From NCBI RefSeq assembly GCF_014652515.1, contig NZ_BMYY01000001.1:552822-616821 (forward strand): DNA of 64,000 bases. The letters run 5' to 3'. The DNA is from Bacterioplanes sanyensis (lineage in GTDB: Bacteria; Pseudomonadota; Gammaproteobacteria; Pseudomonadales; Oceanobacteraceae). Shown here in pieces: positions 62,520 to 64,000 of the stretch (positions are counted from its first letter, which is position 1; every line of letters begins with the position of its first letter). Position numbers and translations under genes: made by a program. The notes under the pieces are model-generated. The model searched no databases, was not told where the DNA came from, and saw only the letters and a program-made list of their open reading frames with translations.

Positions 62520-62772
62520 GGGGGTACAGAGAACACTCGCGGGGTCGTGCCGAGCGCAGCGACAAACGTTGGCTTTGCCAACGGCCCGAAGGGGAGTAAT
62601 CCCTCCCTCTGGCGAGTAAATGAGCATCCTGAGAGGCTGTTCAACACCGCGACAACGAGAAAAAGAGGTTTTAATGAGGGCAGGGCGAGAACCCTCGTTG
62701 TTCATACCAAGCGCAGCGATTAATACCAACTTTCCGGAGGCCGAAGTGGCATCATCCCTCCCTCACTTCCCC
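62520..62772 (+). repeat. Two diverged ~160-bp repeats ending in copies of the tRNA-Ser 3' end
   Basis: AATCCCTCCCTC of the tRNA-Ser T-stem and acceptor end recurs at 62598-62609, and ATCCCTCCCTCAC at 62754-62766. Before each lies a related block: (C/A)GAGAAC-CTCG, then CC(G/A)AGCGCAGCGA, then GGCC-GAAG-GG. The first repeat also has a perfect CGTTGGC/GCCAACG hairpin. No ORF in 62495-62851 is convincing. The arrangement resembles the tRNA-derived repeats downstream of tyrT in E. coli. Confidence 0.8.
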
Positions 62773-62851
62773 ACACCCCAAAAATGCGAATAGCCTCTCG
62801 ATAAACTCCCTCGTATCATGGCAGCCATTAATATACTGGTTGGGAAATTTC

Positions 62852-63385
62852 GTGCGTATTCGTCCTGCTCACATAGAAGATGCTGAAGCCATAGCAAACC
62901 TGCATGCCAACAGTTGGCGCATTGCCTATTGCGGCATTTTGTCCGATGAATTCCTAGGTAACCAAGTATCTGCTGATAGATTAAAGGCCTGGCAGGAAAA
63001 GTTTAACTGCGCAAAAAACAATCAAAAAATATGGGTGGCTGAAGAAGGCGACGACCTGACTGGCTTTATCTGCATTTATGGCGATGAGCACGAAACCCTA
63101 GGTACCTTTATTGATAACTTGCACGTCGCGGCGGCTTATCAAGGTCAGGGTATTGGCCGACAGTTAATGCACACCGTGGCTGAGTGGGTAAATCATAATT
63201 GCGCGAGTAAAGGGCTGTATCTTGAGGTGCTGGCGGATAACCAGCAGGCGCAGAGGTTTTATCAGGGCTTGGCCGGCAAACCGGTCAAAAGCCAATGGTG
63301 GCAGCCGCCGGGCGATGGCGAAAAAGTTAAAGAGTGGCTGTATAGTTGGCGGCATGCTGATCTGGTGATGCAAGCTATTTGCTAA
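62852..63385 (+). CDS. GNAT-family N-acetyltransferase
   Basis: A 177-residue GNAT protein. VRIRPAHIEDAEAIANLHANSW is the family's first motif, FIDNLHVAAAYQGQGIGRQLMHTV the acetyl-CoA-binding motif A, and LYLEVLADNQQAQRFYQGL motif B. Substrate unknown. The start is uncertain: a GTG at 62852 aligns with the family, a TTG at 62840 adds four residues; ribosome sites are weak for both. It is the first gene beyond the tRNA-Ser repeats. Confidence 0.85.
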   Translation: MRIRPAHIEDAEAIANLHANSWRIAYCGILSDEFLGNQVSADRLKAWQEKFNCAKNNQKIWVAEEGDDLTGFICIYGDEHETLGTFIDNLHVAAAYQGQGIGRQLMHTVAEWVNHNCASKGLYLEVLADNQQAQRFYQGLAGKPVKSQWWQPPGDGEKVKEWLYSWRHADLVMQAIC

Positions 63386-63432
63386 TGGCGGGCAAGCGTG
63401 CAGGTTTCTGCAGCCTTGCCCAGCTGGTGCCC

Positions 63433-63686
63433 TTATTTCTCGCGCATCGGCCACACACTGCAAAGCCTTTGAATGGTATGTGCCCATTTGGCGGCGGTGG
63501 GCTTGCAGACGCTGTTTTGGTTGCCGAATAATCCGGTTTCGCTAAAGGCGTTGGCCAGCTCGGTGGTGTACAGCCACTTCACTGGAACAGCGTACTCAGC
63601 GTCGTCATCTGGCTCATGCAAAAAGAGGTCGTAGTCGATGACGGTATCGAGTTCGGCGAGTGTTTTGCCATCGACCGTAAATTCAT
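63433..63686 (-). pseudogene. Frameshifted small gene of unknown function
   Basis: A good start lies at 63686: AAGGA 7 nt before ATG and 10 bp after the stop of the preceding gene. From that ATG the frame goes off after MNL, but one frame over the coding is continuous to 63433 (TVDGKTLAELDTVIDYDLFLHEP, PVKWLYTTELANAFSETG, GNQNSVCKPTAAKWAHTIQRL). Adding one T to the TTT run in ATGAATTTACG would restore an 84-residue protein starting MNFTVDGKT. Either a real frameshift or a sequencing error. The family is not known to me. Confidence 0.65.
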
Positions 63687-63696
63687 GGGCTCGTCC

Positions 63697-64000
63697 TTAA
63701 TTCCGTTGCTTCAGTGGGACGCCGGCTGGTGGCGTCTTTGTTTTTAACCCTGAAGTCATGCTCGAACCTACGCCATCCCGTCTGAAGTCGAACATGTTCA
63801 TTTCAAACGTGTTGATCGCTACCTGGTTATTACCTGTTGAATGGGCAATCAGGCGCTTGTGGCTTTCTTTGTATGGGGCCCTCGCGTAAGAGCCGCCAAA
63901 CTCACCGGTATTGACGAGTACAACAGGTTGATACATGTGATAGTGCATTGCTTCCACCATGGTATCGAAGGTTCCCACATCTCTATTCAGAGCAGGGATG
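63697..64000 (-). CDS. C-terminal part of a carbon-nitrogen hydrolase-like protein (truncated by the window edge)
   Basis: About 100 residues are visible and the frame stays open to the window edge (PALNRDVGTFDTMVEA upstream of any likely start). HYHMYQPVVLVNTGEFGGSYARAP followed by KRLIAHSTGNNQVAINTFEMNMFDF resembles the end of nitrilase-superfamily domains, where a VN..G segment precedes the final strands. Similar C-terminal nitrilase domains occur fused to reverse transcriptases in some phage-defence proteins; this resemblance is from memory and cannot be confirmed here. The next gene is probably translated from the same message. Confidence 0.45.
   Translation of the reverse strand, partial: IPALNRDVGTFDTMVEAMHYHMYQPVVLVNTGEFGGSYARAPYKESHKRLIAHSTGNNQVAINTFEMNMFDFRRDGVGSSMTSGLKTKTPPAGVPLKQRN

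Noticed and set aside
62353-62729. Several short ORFs around tRNA-Ser
   Set aside because: They cross the tRNA and its terminator and have no coding character.

Overview
The window is chromosomal DNA of a gammaproteobacterium, most likely a marine or halophilic member of the Oceanospirillales/Pseudomonadales. This rests on an ectoine-degradation cluster, an aa3 cytochrome oxidase operon with Pseudomonas-like gene order (coxB-coxA-ctaG-coxC-DUF2909-SURF1-ctaA-cyoE), acnB, rimO, pdxB, a YadGH-type exporter and queF, and a very large set of hybrid histidine kinases. No rRNA, phage structural gene, CRISPR array or complete IS is visible. The genus is inference. Layout: 1-4.7 kb (minus strand) holds an ectoine catabolic set: M20-type N-acetyl-diaminobutyrate deacetylase, transaminase, ectoine hydrolase and a truncated semialdehyde dehydrogenase, with a hairpin-rich leader before the transaminase. 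rimO follows. 6.5-22.9 kb is a signalling block: two hybrid kinases flanking a PotD-like periplasmic binding protein, a response regulator, a receiver-GGDEF diguanylate cyclase and a 1,941-residue multi-PAS hybrid kinase, with one divergent gene similar to the eukaryotic tRNA-queuosine mannosyltransferase. 23.3-29.4 kb is a czcCBA-type heavy-metal efflux operon with two His-rich proteins. 29.5-36 kb holds small housekeeping genes and aspS. 36.4-44 kb is the cox operon with heme A biosynthesis. 45-52.4 kb holds acnB, pdxB, alaA, msrB, a glutathione peroxidase and an OhrR-like regulator. 52.5-55.4 kb has a receiver protein with a degenerate kinase core and an unknown membrane protein. 55.4-57.1 kb carries three tRNA-Glu/tRNA-Gly pairs with repeats. 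57.1-62.3 kb has an ABC exporter, queF, a membrane adenylate cyclase and a nitroreductase. From tRNA-Ser (62.36 kb) to the window end the DNA looks accessory: repeats, a GNAT gene, a frameshifted gene and the end of a nitrilase-like protein. The most unusual features are non-coding. A 262-bp element with 17-bp terminal inverted repeats lies in frame inside a uracil-DNA-glycosylase-family gene, and a diverged copy sits at the 3' end of a histidine kinase gene, apparently supplying its stop codon. Every tRNA-Gly copy and the tRNA-Ser are followed by repeats that end in copies of the tRNA's own 3' end, as at the E. coli tyrT locus, and the spacers at these two unrelated tRNA loci share a common core motif. 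Functionally, the ectoine genes would convert the compatible solute to aspartate, the sensor block would link a periplasmic ligand to phosphorelay and c-di-GMP output, and the cox genes build and mature the terminal oxidase.
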